64,000 nt of DNA from Chelydra serpentina. Taxonomy: Eukaryota > Chordata > Testudines > Chelydridae. The stretch is taken from the NCBI GenBank assembly GCA_037349315.1, contig JBAIAC010000008.1, positions 34,322,001 to 34,386,000 on the forward strand, written 5' to 3'. Shown here one piece after another: positions 29,621 to 42,170 of this stretch (within the stretch, counting starts at the first letter, position 1; every line of letters starts with the position of its first letter). Both the position numbers and the translations under genes were made by a program. The notes beneath the pieces were generated by a model, which had not been told where the DNA came from, searched no databases, and was given only the letters and a program-made list of their open reading frames with translations.

Positions 29621-32600
29621 TGTGTGTTTGCAGAGCTCATCTCTTCTCCCTCCACCCCTACTCCCTGTGGCTGGAAGCAGCTTGTACCTTCCTGCCCATA
29701 CATTCGCACAGTGTCAAAAGGCAGCTAACACCTCCAGGCTGCTTCTGGCCACGGACATAACCCAGCCACCTCCTGTCCCCTGGCTACAGCGCAGGCAGGA
29801 AGGGGTTAAGCCCTAAGGCTGCATTGTGCACCAGGGCCCAGGGAACCTGACTGCAAGGGCTGCAGCGAACCAGGCCAGAGAGGTGGCTCAGGAGGGGATG
29901 GTGCCTAGGGTACGGAGCAGACCCCATGTTCTCTGGGGGTAGGACCCAGGGCAGGGGGTTGGGGGTTAAAGAGCGTGGTAAGCTCGTGCCTGCGGGAGCT
30001 GCTGTGGAGCCTTCAAGTTTGGGGCATGAACAGGCTGGAAATCACTTTCCCCCACCACTCCAGAGCTTAGCTGAGGGGCGAAGAGGCTTCCCCATGCCAA
30101 CGCTGTGTGGGGCTCGGCTTCTCCTGACCAAAGCCCCGAGCTGGAGGGTCTTGGGCTTCCCGAGGCACCAGCCCAGCCAGAGGCAGTGGGGGAAGGAAGG
30201 AGGTCGCTAGCCAGGCTGTTGGTGAGCTGAGTGCTCCAACCAGGGGCTGGTTCTCCGCACAGCGCTGGGACAGGACGTGCCCCGCTGGGGGACGATGTGG
30301 AGGAGCTGGAGGGCGAAGGGGCAAAGCAGGGAGAAGACAGCGAGACGGGAAGCACGTGAAGGGCTAATAGGTGGGCAACAGAGGTGATACGTAACTGGCC
30401 GCTGCCTGGCACCTGCCTGCACTCACCAGCCACCACAGTTCACAGTGCACAGCCAGCGCTGGCCAGAAATGAGACGGGCGGCAGGGCCCTGCTGGCTGAG
30501 AGCTGGCACGCAGCAGGGGCTGCACTGACGGACCAGCAGGGGAGCGGCCGGCCCCGTGTGCTGCAGCTTTATTTTTTAATTTATTATTATTAGAATAGGG
30601 TTATTCCTGGAGGTTCCCAAGGCATGCCAGAGGCCAGAGAGGTGGAGGCAATTTTAAATTCCATTGGGAGTAAAGGGACTGCAGCAGAGGGGTGGATAGA
30701 GGATTCCCATGGGGCAGAGGGGGGCCGCACCACCCACTCACCACTGGGATACTCAGGATCTCCTTTAATGTCAATATCAGGCACCCAAGTGAGTGTTGCT
30801 CGCTCCCGAGTAACCCATGGAGGAAAGGGGTGGGGGTGTTACATCATTATGAATACTGAAACATTATTGGGAGGTCTCTCCAGAATACTAAATCATGACA
30901 GGCCCCTCTCAGTGGCACTTCAATAGATACTATTCCTTTGGAGTTTCACTAAGCATTCAAGAGTTTCCTATTCACTGTGTGAAATTTTTATGGAATTTGT
31001 TTTGAATGTTACTTAGTACTTTCTAAATTTTAGCTATTTTACAGTATTTGTACTAGTGGGTAGAGTGTTAAAAGATTCAGAGATTCAGTTTACTTTATAA
31101 CAACCCTAAACACCACATGCTTATCTGAAATGTTGATGAAGAATCCAAACCGTTGCTGTGACATAGCTCTCGTAGACACAATACAGAAACACTTTCCTTA
31201 ACAACTTCCTAGTCTCTATTAACTCTCTCCACAGGAGTTCTCACTGGAACTTTTCCCCCAGCATGCCTTTCTAGGGCTGACCCTTTAAATTTGGCAGAGC
31301 CAAGCAGCTGCAATCTTAAAGTAGCCATTTTGGAACAGGCTGCTGCTGGCTGCATCTCCCACCTTCCAGCTAGTTAGGACCTGTTATGTTTTTTTACCTG
31401 CTCTTAAGGCCAAGCCAGGCCTCAGAGGTGCTGGCCTCTGTTTGGGGGTGGTGTGGAATGTCACCTTGAAGAGGAGCCATATATTCCTCCTTGAGTAGCT
31501 CAGTGAGCAAACAGGGGGAGTGCACAGGCCAACCGGGAGCTGCAGTTGTATCCAGCTGCTACACAAAGGCACAAGAGAGAAGGGAGGGTTCTTGTGCCTT
31601 CCATCCTTCCCTGTGCCTCTGCAGAGCCCCTGGGGCCAAGCTGGCCTGCAGAGAAGAAATTCTGCTTGAAATCCTTGCAAGCTAGCCTGTGATTCACCTC
31701 CAGTCCATGAGTCCTTCTTCTGAAATGGTAAAAGCTTATTTGCATGTGGCAAGGGTTACTACGCAAAAAGCCAGCAGTGTCCCTACTTAAGAAGTCTAGA
31801 GTGTGAGAGGCATGTGCTACTTTGCTGCCCCCATGGAAAGTAACTGGAAAGTGGTAGCATATATGTCCTTCGCTTTTTCCAAGCTAAGCTGTTTTCTTGC
31901 ACATTTTTCTTACAACGCAGATAAATGAATACCCATAAAAATAATGGAGCTTACATATAGAATATCACCTTAAAAAGATGAGATACAAACCAGTAATAAG
32001 CAACACTCACAATCAATTAATATTGCCGTGCTGTTCTTAATTCATCCCCTTTGCTTAAGTGGTGCAACACTTGTGGGTCTGGATCATCCTCTCTGAAGGA
32101 AATACCTGCAGGAGGGGGTTCTTGGGGAAGAAATCTCAGTGAATATCCCCTTGTGGAGTTCCTTCCCTATCATTCCATTGGGGATGGGATTTGCATCTTT
32201 GAGGAATATACCATAGACATGCCACCAAATCTGGTGGATTCCTGGGTACAGAGATAAAAGTATTGTTTCTTTAAATCTGTGGCAGGGAGCCAGAGGTGAG
32301 AGTAAGACATTGGCAGAAGCCCCACACCCAAAGCAGACACATGTAAAGTAGAGTTAGGGCTAATATTGCTTCCTTTTTTCTAATAAAGTTCCTTGTTCAG
32401 TGTCCGAAGAAAGCAACTCTTTCCATGATTCTTTAGCACTGTCCTATAATACCAATGATCTGTGGGGAAATGGTACTGTATGTGCAAAGGCTCCATGTCT
32501 TACTCTCTGATCCCGCTCTAGCCCTCAAATTCCTTTCCCTAACCCCTGGCTGCTGTGAGCTTCCCAGGCCACAGAAACTCCCAGGAAAGGGAGTATTTTG

Positions 32601-33000
32601 TAATTATAATATACGCCAGCCTCCGTCCATATTTTATTTTCTAGGGGATCTCCTGGGTGTCCCTCAGCTCTGTCCAGTCTTTATTTCCCAACCCCATGGA
32701 CCCAACCTATGGTGAAGCAGAGAAAGAAAAGGGGCACCTTTTGCAGAGTCCAAAGAGGGCCTAGATTCCCTTTTCCTGCCTTTATTGCAGGAGAGGGGAG
32801 ATCTGCATGCAGAGATTTCCCTCTGTGCATGGACCTGCTGGGAGGGAGGTTACAGGCAATATACCATCCTTATTCATGAAGGATCTTAGAACGGTAAGTG
32901 ATTTTAAATAGCACTATATACTGTAATGTCTAGGCACCCCAGCGTAAGTTTAGTGTGATACGAGAGGATTAACTCATCTGTTCTTTTCCTTGTATTGTTC
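29621..33000. other. GC-rich then mixed non-coding DNA
   Basis: 29621-30600 is GC-rich and gives several open frames on both strands (for example 29966-30436) with no domain. 30600-33000 is average composition with no recognised element. No exon-like pattern with flanking splice signals stands out. Confidence 0.35.
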
Positions 33001-34431
33001 TGCTTTTCAGAACTTTTAACCTTTCCTTAATATAGTACATGAATAGTGGCCAGAAGAAATGCATGAGACGTTTGTTATACTTTTAATACATAAAAAGTTT
33101 TTTGGAGTTGAGAGAACACATTACTGTGAATTTGCTCTTCAGTAATCTAATGATATTTACTTCAAGTTATGCATGGCTTCCTAAGAAAGTTATCCCTGTA
33201 TACCCAAGGAGTTTACGCAAGGTAAATACTCTCAATAAATAATTACAGCTACAATTCATCTGAGAATGGAGAGTAAGAATGCAGCAAAGGATTAATAAAC
33301 ATTTGTATTAGGGAGGATTGGAATAGTTTCTGTTCTGCCCTCCCCGTTGGAGAAACAAGGTGGGTGAGATATCTTTTATTGGCATTACTTTAAAGAATCA
33401 GCTGTGATCTCTGTTCTGATAAATGGTCTGATTTACCAGATGCAAACTATTGGTAGTAGGGATGAGCGTTGTTTCCCCTATTTCACCCAAGCATGCAGCG
33501 TTAGCAAACCTGAGAGATTTTCTGAAATGTATCCTTCATTTTAAGAAAGCTTTTCTTCTTGATGACTGCATTATTCACTGACTAGAGAATAATCATGTTC
33601 GGATTCCTTGATATGGACATTCCTTAACTAATCACCATAATTGTAAATCAATAATCAGATTAGGAGCTTCCTGCAGAAAGCAAGGGATTTGGTCTCCCTG
33701 ATTGACAGCAGTAATGTAGTTCATTATTAGGATTAGTTCTCTCGAAAAACTCTTCACATTACAATAATATGTGCACTAGGACATTTTTCTCCTGAGGTAT
33801 CTCTTCCAGCTCTTTAGTCCAACTTGTGCAGTGGTGTATTACTTAGTGTGTCTTCTCCCCAGATCGCTGGACAAACCAAAGATAGCATGATATTTGCTTT
33901 TTAAATAGATAGAATTTGGCATTTTGAAAGAAGCTCCCAGCAGGATGGCCTCTGCTGCTGAAATATGTCAGTAGCCATCTCTCCTCATTATCCAAATGGC
34001 CTTTTTGATGAACGGCAGCAGCAGTCTTTCCTTGTTAGTGCTAGTTAGCTGAATGCTCATCACTGTTTTAGCATAATTATCTTCAGGGTTAGATGGAGGC
34101 CGGACTGTTTCCTATTAATGCTACTTGCTGGAGTTGATTTTTGTTCATAACTGTTAGCGCCAAGGCACGGAAATAAATCATGAATACTAAAAAGCAATAC
34201 ATCACTTATCTATACGGAATATGCAAGAACATTTTTTTTATTTCCTTTTTAGAAGGCATCACTGTAAAAATTCTCTGAAGTGTATGAAGCTATAGTCGTG
34301 TCAAATCAAATAATTTTTGACTGTCTAACAGGGAGGTAGAAATGAGTATATTCCCAGGAATGTTTGTATCTCTTGACTTGATTGAACTAAACATAATCTC
34401 CTTTTGTCATTGCATCTCTGAGAGTGGGAAG

Positions 34432-34462
<31 letters not shown>

Positions 34463-35214
34463 TGTGTATTGCTCAAAATTTAAGAAATCTACAATGATTA
34501 TGTTGATGAAAGGTTATAACAATAGGAATGTTTTGCTAGCTGGAAGCTGTGCCTCAAATAAAGGGGAGGGAGAAAAAACCCTACTCTTAATCTCTTAATG
34601 AGATAACATGTTACATATCCACTTACTGTAAGATTCCAATCCACCACTGCTGGCTGCAGTCAGGTTGGTTATGTAATGATGTTATTAGTATTATGAAATA
34701 GATTGCAATTAATTCATAGGGATACGAGCTCTGCAGAGTCCATTCAATTTCTCCCAAGAAATAATCTATTTTTATTGTTCCAATTAATTTTTGACATTTC
34801 CTTTTTAGGTCAACTGGTAAAAAATGTGTTGATAACAGAATGTACTTTGAGGATGAGGTTTAACTTTAAAGAGAGTGATTATTTAATCAATCATTTTAAT
34901 TATGCAACACCTCACCAGCAATTAAAATACACAATTTAAAAACTAAGGCTCTGATTCTGCAATATGCCCCATGCAGGGACTGCCCATGGAGAACTCATTA
35001 CAGGATCAGAGCCTCAGGTACTTATAAGTGTAAAGAGAGGGAATATGATAAAATCAGTCACAATTGCTTTGCTGTGGGTGAGCTTTTCCAAAGGAAAAGG
35101 TCTTCACATCTTAAAAAGGAGCCCCAGCTGTAGCATTGTTTAGGTTCAACAGCAGGCCAATTTAGAGGCTAGGGGCAGCAGAGGCAAAGATATAAATGGT
35201 GCCAGGGTGGAGAA
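33001..35214. other. Unique AT-rich non-coding DNA
   Basis: No repeat recognised apart from an (AG)n tract at 34429-34462. The stretch 33380-34330 is a candidate conserved non-coding element (see findings). Only short open frames are present. Confidence 0.4.
34429..34462. repeat. (AG)n microsatellite
   Basis: GAAAGAAAGA followed by about 13 AG units. Confidence 0.95.
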
Positions 35215-35288
35215 TAAGGGCCTGCATCAGAGCCAATCTCCAGGCAACCTAATGAGCAGGGTGGGCCTTTAGTAGGCTAATTGGCTAT

Positions 35289-35520
35289 CAGGCCGGTGCA
35301 AGGAAGTTTCGCGCCCTAGGTGAAACTTCCTTGCACCGGCCCTGCGCCCCACCCCCCAGCTAACACCGCCCCCCCCCCCCCCCCCGCAGCTGCAGCCAGG
35401 CGCCCCCGCGGCTCCCGGCTCAGCTGTGGAGCCAGGAGGTGGGCGGCAGCCTCAGCCAGCCGCCCCTGGCTCCCGGCACCCTAGGCGACGTAGGGTCGCC
35501 TAGTGGGTGCGCCGGCCATG
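35289..35520. mobile_element. hAT MITE in the 5' LTR
   Basis: 232 bp beginning CAGGCCGGTGCA and ending, inverted, CATGGCCGGCGCA. Flanked by a perfect 8-bp duplication TTGGCTAT (35281-35288 and 35521-35528). The 3' LTR keeps the uninterrupted site (AATTGGTTATGC near 40409), an independent check of the boundaries. A long C run (about 35371-35387) and GC-rich filler make up the middle. Confidence 0.93.
35291..35341. repeat. Perfect 20-bp inverted repeat (hairpin)
   Basis: Arms GGCCGGTGCAAGGAAGTTTC (35291-35310) and its exact complement at 35322-35341, with an 11-base spacer. It lies at the left end of the hAT MITE and probably results from a second copy of the terminus in inverse orientation. 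Confidence 0.95.
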
Positions 35521-35948
35521 TTGGCTATGCCTCCTGATTGGGTGGAAGAGTCAGCAGACCGGCTTTTAAGCCCAGCAGCAGTGGCTGTTCAAAACATTTG
35601 CCCACTGCTGCGAGAGCTGCTGTGCCCACTTGCTCCTGCCTTGTTCCAGGCTTGGACTCAGCCCTGCTCCTGTCTGGCCTTACTCCAATAACCCAGTTCT
35701 GACCCTCAGCTCCAATTCCTAACTTCTGACTTTGGCTCTGGCATCTGGTCTCTGATTCCAGCTCTGACCCTTGGGTTTGGCATCAGCCTCTGACTAGTCC
35801 TGATCCTGGGCTCTGGATTCTGGACTCTGGCATCTGGCCTCTGACTCCAGTCCTGATCCTGGGCTATGACTTCTGGCTCTGGACTCCAGTTCCTGGCTAC
35901 GGATGTCAGATCCAATCACTAGGCAAGACATGTCCATGTCCTGGGTCA

Positions 35949-36850
35949 ATGACAGTTCGAGCAGTCCCAACACCAAAAATAAGGGAACTAGAGCTGACAC
36001 AGCAAGCATGAATTCTACCCAGGCAAATCACTCTCTGATGGAAAGTAGGAGCCCTACAGACCTTGCCCAGGTTGATACCCTGCAGGTACAGAAAGAGGTC
36101 CTATAAACTCAAGCCACACTGCCTTCAGCTCTGACTCCCCCCAACCCCAACGATCCCAAGCTCCCCCTGCCTGACAAGTTTAATGGTGACTGTGACAAAT
36201 TTTGTGGATTCCTAAATCAGTGTCTGCTCCTCTTTCTGCTATGCCCACACTCATACCTCACAGACCAAGCCTGAGTGGGATTAATTATCAGCCTGGTTAC
36301 CTGGGAGGCCATGGCTTGGGCATCTCCGCTCCTGGAAAAATCAAGCCCACTTCTGGGAGAATTTGAGGACTTTGTGAGAGCTTTGGTGGTGATCTTTGAT
36401 GACCCAAGTTGGCCTAAGCCATGCTTCAGGTATTGTGGCGGGGACACTGGGAAGTTGCTAAATATGCAGTGGCATTCTGATGCTTGGTAGCAGACATTGA
36501 GTGGAGCAAGGTTGCCCAGTGTTAACATTTCTGGCTCAGCTTAAACAACAATAATGATGAATTGGCATGGGTGGAATCTCTGTCTGGCCTAGAAGTCTTA
36601 GTTGACCTAGGCATCAAGATCGATGACAGTTTGACTGAACACCACCGAGAACAAAGATGGTCCTCCTGTCTCCTGCCAGCCCTGCCATGGCTGACACCTT
36701 CCCCCATCACCAATTCCTTCTCCATCACCTAAACTCATGCAATGCCACTCCAACACAGAGAAGAATCAGTGCTGGGCATTGGACCTCTGCCTTGACTGTG
36801 GGGAACTAGGACACTTTGCATCAAGCTACACTGCTGAGGTCTGATCTGTG
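35949..36850 (+). pseudogene. Gag remnant of the Sushi-type element
   Basis: Legible in pieces: LPDKFNGDCDKF near 36167-36200, then an in-frame stop near 36271, then VGLIISLVTWEAMAWASPLL and FEDFVRALVVIFDDP near 36273-36410. A zinc-knuckle-like CLDCGELGHFASSY follows near 36790-36835, with the last metal-binding Cys replaced by Tyr. The capsid-forming role is lost because of stops and frame changes. Confidence 0.75.
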
Positions 36851-37019
36851 CCCAGTCAGGAAGTGCCAAGCTCGAGCCCCAATAGTGGGGAACAGGCTGA
36901 GCTGGCACTCTTCCCGTCTCCCCAGCTGCTCATACCAACACTAATTTGCCCATATCCTGGTGATGGCCAATGAGCACCTAACATCGCTCCACCTCCCTCT
37001 CCTCCTTCATCACTCTGTG

Positions 37020-40000
37020 ACATCAACCTAGACAGGCTGGTGGACTGAAGTGTCTCAGGCAATTTCATAGATCTGGATTTCCCCCGAGCACACAATATCC
37101 CCATCCAGTGCAAAGGACTTCCCACCTAGATGAGTCCCTCCTTTCCTTGGGACCAGTCACCCACCAGAGGGCTCTCTTAGAGGCCACAGAGAAACGCTCC
37201 AGTTTGGGCTAATTTGTGCATTGCATTCACCAATTATCCTTGGCATCCCCTAGCTCATTGCCCATCCACTGTGTATCCATTGACAGTCAGGCATGATACA
37301 CTTTGACTCCCCATCTTATTGATAATCCTGTTTCCCAATAGCCAGCCCAGGACCAGCAACCCATTGTAACTTACTCAGTGCTCCAAAGAATTCAGAGATG
37401 TGAAGCAAAGGTGATCTCAGCAATCGCCACCACCTTCCCAGTGACCCCAGGGATTCCTGTTAAATATCAACACAATGCCGACATGTTTGACAAAAAGAAA
37501 GCTGAATCCTGTCACCTGATTGCACCTACGCCTGCCCCATCAACCTCTATCTGGGAGCAGAGGTTCCCTTCAGGTGCATTTACTGCCTCTCTGAACTTGA
37601 ACTACAAGCATTCCAGAGATGTATCAAGGAAAACCTGCAGAAAGGGTTCATTTGTCCTTCCAGGGCCCCAGCCAGGGCCCCAATCTTCTTTATGGTGAAG
37701 AAAGACAGCTCCCTCTGGTTTTGTTTGGACTACCAAGTACTGAACAAGATTTCAGTCCGAAACTGACACCCCGTACCATTTATTAATGAACTGTTCGAAA
37801 GACTCCATTCTGCCAAGATCTTCACAAAGTTGGACCTCTGCGGAGCTTATAACCTGGTGAGGATCCAGGAACGAAATGAACAAAAGATTGCCTTCCTTAT
37901 CTGGTATGACTACTTTGAGTATTTGGTCATAGTGTTTGGGTTGTGCAATGCCCTGGTGACCTTCCAACATTTCATAAGTGATATAATTAAGCACATGTTG
38001 GATCCAATTTGTTGTCATTTACCTGGATGGCATCCTCCTTTTCTCCAAAAGCGAGGCTCTCCACAATCATCACATGTGCACTGTTTTGGAGACACTCTTC
38101 CAAAACCACTTCTGCATGAAGCTCGAGAACTATGAGTTAGATAAGGACACTTTGGAATTCTTGGGATATATGATCTTGCTTGAGGGACTCATCATGGACT
38201 CTCATAATGTGGTGGCAATATCTGACTGGGCTGAACCCAAGGATGTACAGGGGATGCAGCGACTCCTAGAGTTTGCCAGTTTCTATGGGCAATCTATTAA
38301 AGCATTATCTAGCCACATTGCACCCATAACTGCACTTCTGCAAAAGGGAACCTGGTTCACCTGGTCCACAGAGGCTCAGTCAGCCTTTGATCAACTAAAG
38401 AGGTCACCTGGTCCACAGAGGCTCAGTCAGCCTTTGATCAACTAAAGAGGTCAACTTCACACACATCCTGATTTACCCAGTGCCCACTGAACCATTTATA
38501 ATTGAGGCCATCACCTTGAATTTTGCATATGTGCAATTTTATCTCAACATGCAGGCACCTGCAATCAACTCCACCCTTTTGTTTTGATTCTCAGAAGCTA
38601 ACCCCGGCAAAAAAAAATGATATTTGGGACAAGCAGCTACTGGCTACGAAGGCAACTTTGAAGGAGTGGCACCACCTCCGAGAAGCCCTATTCCCAGTCC
38701 AAACATGATAGACCACAAGAACCTGGAATATGTATGGATTTCTAGATGCCTTAACTAATGCCAAATCTACTGGACCCTCTTCTTCACTCACTTCAACTTT
38801 GTGATCACCTATCATCCATGGACCAGAAACCCTATCCCACAAGGTGAATATCTCGAACCTGGCAAAGAGTCCTCTGCCACAATGCTAACAGGGACAATTG
38901 TCAGCAGAATGATGTCCTACAACAGTTTCCTGCTCCCTAATGACCCAGATCCACATGACCTGAATGATGCGGGTACCCAACATGACTCCAAGTTCCGATT
39001 ACAGAATGGCCTCCTGTACACAAGGGTTGTATTTATGTTCCAGAAGGACAGACTAGGCTTCAAATGTTGAAACTATGTCATAATTCACCACTTGTGGATC
39101 ATTTTGGCCAGTTTAAGACCTGAAATCTGGTGTCAAGAAGCTTCTGGTGGTCAGGACTATGAGCTTATAGCAAGGATTATATAATTCCCACAGCCTCCGC
39201 ATCTCCACTGAGAGCTCCATGATCTCTTCCAGCCTCTTCCCACTCTTCTGCTGCCTAGGTCTTCAGTATCAATGGACTTCATTTTAGAACTGTCATATCC
39301 CAGGGACCCACAGTAATCCTGGTTGCCATTTGGCACACTTCATCCCATGCTTTACTGTTCCTACCACATGGGAGACAGCAAGGCTATTCTTGGAAATCAT
39401 TACCAGAAGATACTGATAGTCATTGTGTCAGACCAGGGTTTCCAGTTCATCTCCTGATTCTGGTAGGAATTTCTCCAATTCCTTAGCAAGGAATCACCCA
39501 CCAATTAATGGAAAACAGGGACAATCAGTATCTTCATAGCTTTCTACATTACCACCAGCGTGACTGGCTCCCTTTGCTGTGCTGTGCTGAATATACATAT
39601 AACAATGCAATCCATGCCTTGACCCAACATAGTCCATTCTTTGAAAACTATGGCTTTCATCCCCCTCTTTCACCCAGATTTACACATGATTTCCCCAGTA
39701 TCAGCCACCATGTATTCACCCTCCCATCTACACCGCATGCAGCAAGAGCTAAAGGAACACTTGCAATCCTCCAAAAGAAGCCTACAAATATCACGCAGAA
39801 CAACACTGTCAGGCTACCCCCAATCTGGTTAAAAGGGACAAGGTGTGGCTCTTTGTCCAGAGCATTACATTGAGCCAGCCATCTCCTGTTCTAGGCTATC
39901 AATACCTGGGCCCCTTCAAGATTATAGAATGGGTAAACTCTGTGGCCTTCAGGCTACGGCTTCCCAAGTCCTTAAAGATCCACCCTGTCTTTTACATCTC

Positions 40001-40020
40001 ACTTTTAAAACCCTACACTC
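37020..40020 (+). pseudogene. Pol remnant of the Sushi-type element (protease to integrase)
   Basis: The protease site survives as VD-stop-SVSGNFIDLDF near 37038-37075, the stop lying next to the active-site Asp. Reverse transcriptase motif A ([15 protein letters not shown], 37825-37870) and motif B ([14 protein letters not shown], about 37936-37977) are legible. A one-base shift then gives the catalytic box as YLDG (about 38020-38031), with the second Asp lost. RNase H pieces follow with a 47-bp duplication at 38357-38450. Integrase C-terminal text appears near 39508-39670 (YNNAIHALTQHSPFFENYGF) and the tail near 39895-40015 (PFKIIEWVNSVAFRLRLPKS, then IHPVFYISLLKP). No domain is complete. 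Confidence 0.8.
38357..38450 (+). repeat. 47-bp tandem duplication inside RNase H
   Basis: The segment TCACCTGGTCCACAGAGGCT through CAACTAAAGAGG occurs twice back to back (38357-38403 and 38404-38450). The two units are identical, so the duplication is much younger than the element around it, or a recent slippage or assembly artefact. Confidence 0.93.
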
Positions 40021-40301
40021 ATACCTAAACTCATACCTAAACAGCTCCATACCACGACTGCCACCTATAACAGTCCGTAGACAAGAGGAATACTTGGCCC
40101 ATTGAATCCTCAGTGCTCATTGAGTTAGGGGAAGGCTCCATTACCTGGTGGAGTGGGAAGGCTATGATCCAGCAAGCACTCTTCAGAACTGGTAGAAAAC
40201 ATCCATGCTCTGGACCTACTGAGAGTTCCATCAGAAATACCCTGAGAATCCAGTCCCGGGCCCGGCCTGTAGCAGGGGCCAATGCGGGGGAGGGGTGCTA
40301 C

Positions 40302-40738
40302 TGTCAGGAATCAGGGCTTCCATCACAGACAGGCTGGAAGCAGAGCCTGCATCAGAGCCAATAGCTGGGCAACCTAACAAATGCAGCTGGCCTGTAATAG
40401 GCTGCCTAATTGGTTATGCTGCCTGATTGGTGGGAAGAGTTAGAAGACCTGCTCTTAAACCCAGGAACAGCAGCAGTTCAGTGGGTGGTGGATCAAAACA
40501 TTCATCCACAGTTGCAATATCTCCTGCTTGTTCCCAGCCTTCCTCCTTCCTTGCTCTAGCTCTGCTCCTGCCTTTGCCCCTGCCTTGCCTCACTCCAGAT
40601 AACCCAGTTCTGACCTTCAGCTCTGATTCCTGACTTCAGCTCTAACCCTTCACTTTGGCATCTGGCCTCTGACCATGGGTGCCTATTCCTGTCTGCCAAT
40701 GACTGCTCCAGCCATTAGGCAAGACCGCCCATGTCTCA
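40302..40738 (+). repeat. 3' LTR of the Sushi-type element
   Basis: Starts TGTCAGGAATCAGGG right after a purine-rich stretch (GCGGGGGAGGGG, 40284-40295). Shares most of its length with the 5' LTR but lacks the hAT insertion. The end is placed at a CA near 40738, where similarity to the 5' LTR fades; it may be off by some bases. Confidence 0.7.
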
Positions 40739-41899
40739 GTCTCTGATGCCGCCCTCCTTTTCCAAACAATGATTTGACTATTTAATGAAATATCTTTAGT
40801 TTTAGTAGGCAGTTTTTATGCATTATTCAAATGACAGTTAAGGCAATTTATTCAGGCTCAAACAGCACTTTAAATGGATTTTAAAACAATCAGCAGCAGA
40901 AAAAAATGAGATGGGTGGGAGCACGAACTGGCTTATAAAATACGTACACAAAAAATTGTATATTTTACATCTTAGTAGATTTATATTTTGTGATCTCCAA
41001 AGTACCACTTTCAAGAACAGAACTTAGCCTTGAGATTTACTTTAATTAAGCATGTCTTGGACTCATAAACAGGGTGAATATCAAGTTGCTCATCAGGAAG
41101 ATTTTTTCAAGTATACTTAATAGAAATTAAATTCCTACGGAAGTATATTATTTCAGACCTCACATAATGCATGTCATACAGCTATTCTAGGATTTTTGAA
41201 AGTTGAAATGTAATCCAGTGAGGCTATCATGCAACCCACATTATTACTAAAATTATGTTGCATCGTTATTGTCATTGAGGAATAGCTTTTCTGATATGTC
41301 TGTCCTTCTGTATACATTTGATTTTCCCCAGTCACTTAGACTAGAAACATCTTTGAGTGCCAGATAACTGATCCTGGCTCTAATCTGTAACTGATTTACT
41401 GCTCTTGCCTTCAGGGTCATCATCTGTATACTTGGTGGCACCAGTAGACATACCAGCTTTGACAGACTGTATATGAAGTTTTGTGTATAACTTCATATGC
41501 AGGCTGTGCCCAAACCCGGAGGATCTAACTCAAGCAAACTCCCATTGACTCTTGAACAAGGAGTAAGAACCTCAGGATTTGGCCCAATGTGTATGTACTA
41601 CCGGTAAACTACATGCTTCTTTTAGATAATAAAAAAAAAGGGGGGGAGAATCGTCTCAAGCTCAAAGAGCAGTTAAGCACATGCTTACTTTTAAGTATGT
41701 GAGTAGTCCCACTGATTTCAATAGGAGTTTTACTCACACAAAATACTATGTGGTAGTAGGTGATATGAGGCTTGGGGAAGAGAGATACCAGTACTATTGT
41801 TTTGGAGGTGAGGAATCCGTATAAAATAATTTATTTTTATGGGACCTTGAGATCCTACATGGGAGCCCCTGTCCTTTCCACAAGAGCAAAATTAACTAA
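40739..41899. other. Non-coding with ancient repeat fragments
   Basis: 41655-41740 and 41535-41590 contain CCCACTGATTTCAATAGGAG and CCCATTGACTCTTGAAC words that recur at 53460, 54670 and 60880-61170. Otherwise nothing is recognised. Confidence 0.4.
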
Positions 41900-42170
41900 G
41901 GGCTTGTCTTCACTATGGAGGTAAGTCGACCTAAATTACGCTACTCAAGCTACATGAATAATGTAGATGGAGACGACGTAACTTATGTCGACTTACCCCA
42001 GTGTCTTCACTCCGGGAGACGCTCTCCGGTCGACTTACCTTGCTCTTCTCGGGGAGCTGGAGTACCGGAGTCGACCAGAGAGTTAATTTAACGGGTCTTC
42101 ACTAGACCCGCTAAATTGACACCCACTGCATCGATTGCAGCAGTGTCGATCTCCCTGGTAGTGAAGACCC
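41900..42170. mobile_element. Harbinger-like MITE
   Basis: Ends GGGCTTGTCTTCACTATG and, inverted, GGGTCTTCACTACCAGGG. TAA precedes the left end (41897-41899) but the right flank is TTG, so the duplication has decayed. The interior carries paired GTCGAC-containing words that form inverted repeats. No coding capacity. Confidence 0.65.

Larger units (their letters stand above)
35190..35948 (+). repeat. 5' LTR of the Sushi-type element, carrying a hAT insertion
   Basis: From GGCCTGCATCAGAGCCAAT (35219) onward it aligns with the 3' LTR in order: GGCTAATTGGCTAT, GATTGG, CCCAGTTCTGACC, GGCATCTGGCCTCTGAC, TAGGCAAGAC. The first 30 bases or so do not align, so the start is uncertain or truncated. A 232-bp hAT element interrupts it at 35289-35520. 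The CT-rich second half has internally repeated CTCTGACTCCAGTCCTGATC-like units. Confidence 0.7.
35190..40738 (+). mobile_element. Decayed Sushi-type (chromovirus-like) Ty3/Gypsy retrotransposon
   Basis: Two related LTRs bracket degenerate gag and pol. The order is canonical Gypsy: Gag with a zinc-knuckle trace, protease, reverse transcriptase, RNase H, integrase, and a C-terminal region ending SLLKPYT. Many stops, frameshifts and substitutions are present. The divergence between the LTRs is far greater than in the element at 1876, so this is much older. The Gag pattern (LPDKFNGD, then ISLVTWEAMAWASPLLE) is that of the Sushi group, from which host genes such as PEG10 were domesticated; nothing here suggests domestication. 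Confidence 0.82.

Noticed and set aside
29084..30436. Long Gly/Pro/Ala-rich frames on both strands
   Set aside because: GC-rich repeat composition; frames exist on both strands equally.
34429..34462. Polypurine tract of another LTR element
   Set aside because: It is a plain (AG)n microsatellite with no adjacent LTR.
38357..38450. CRISPR-like direct repeats
   Set aside because: Two adjacent units with no spacer; a simple tandem duplication in a vertebrate genome.
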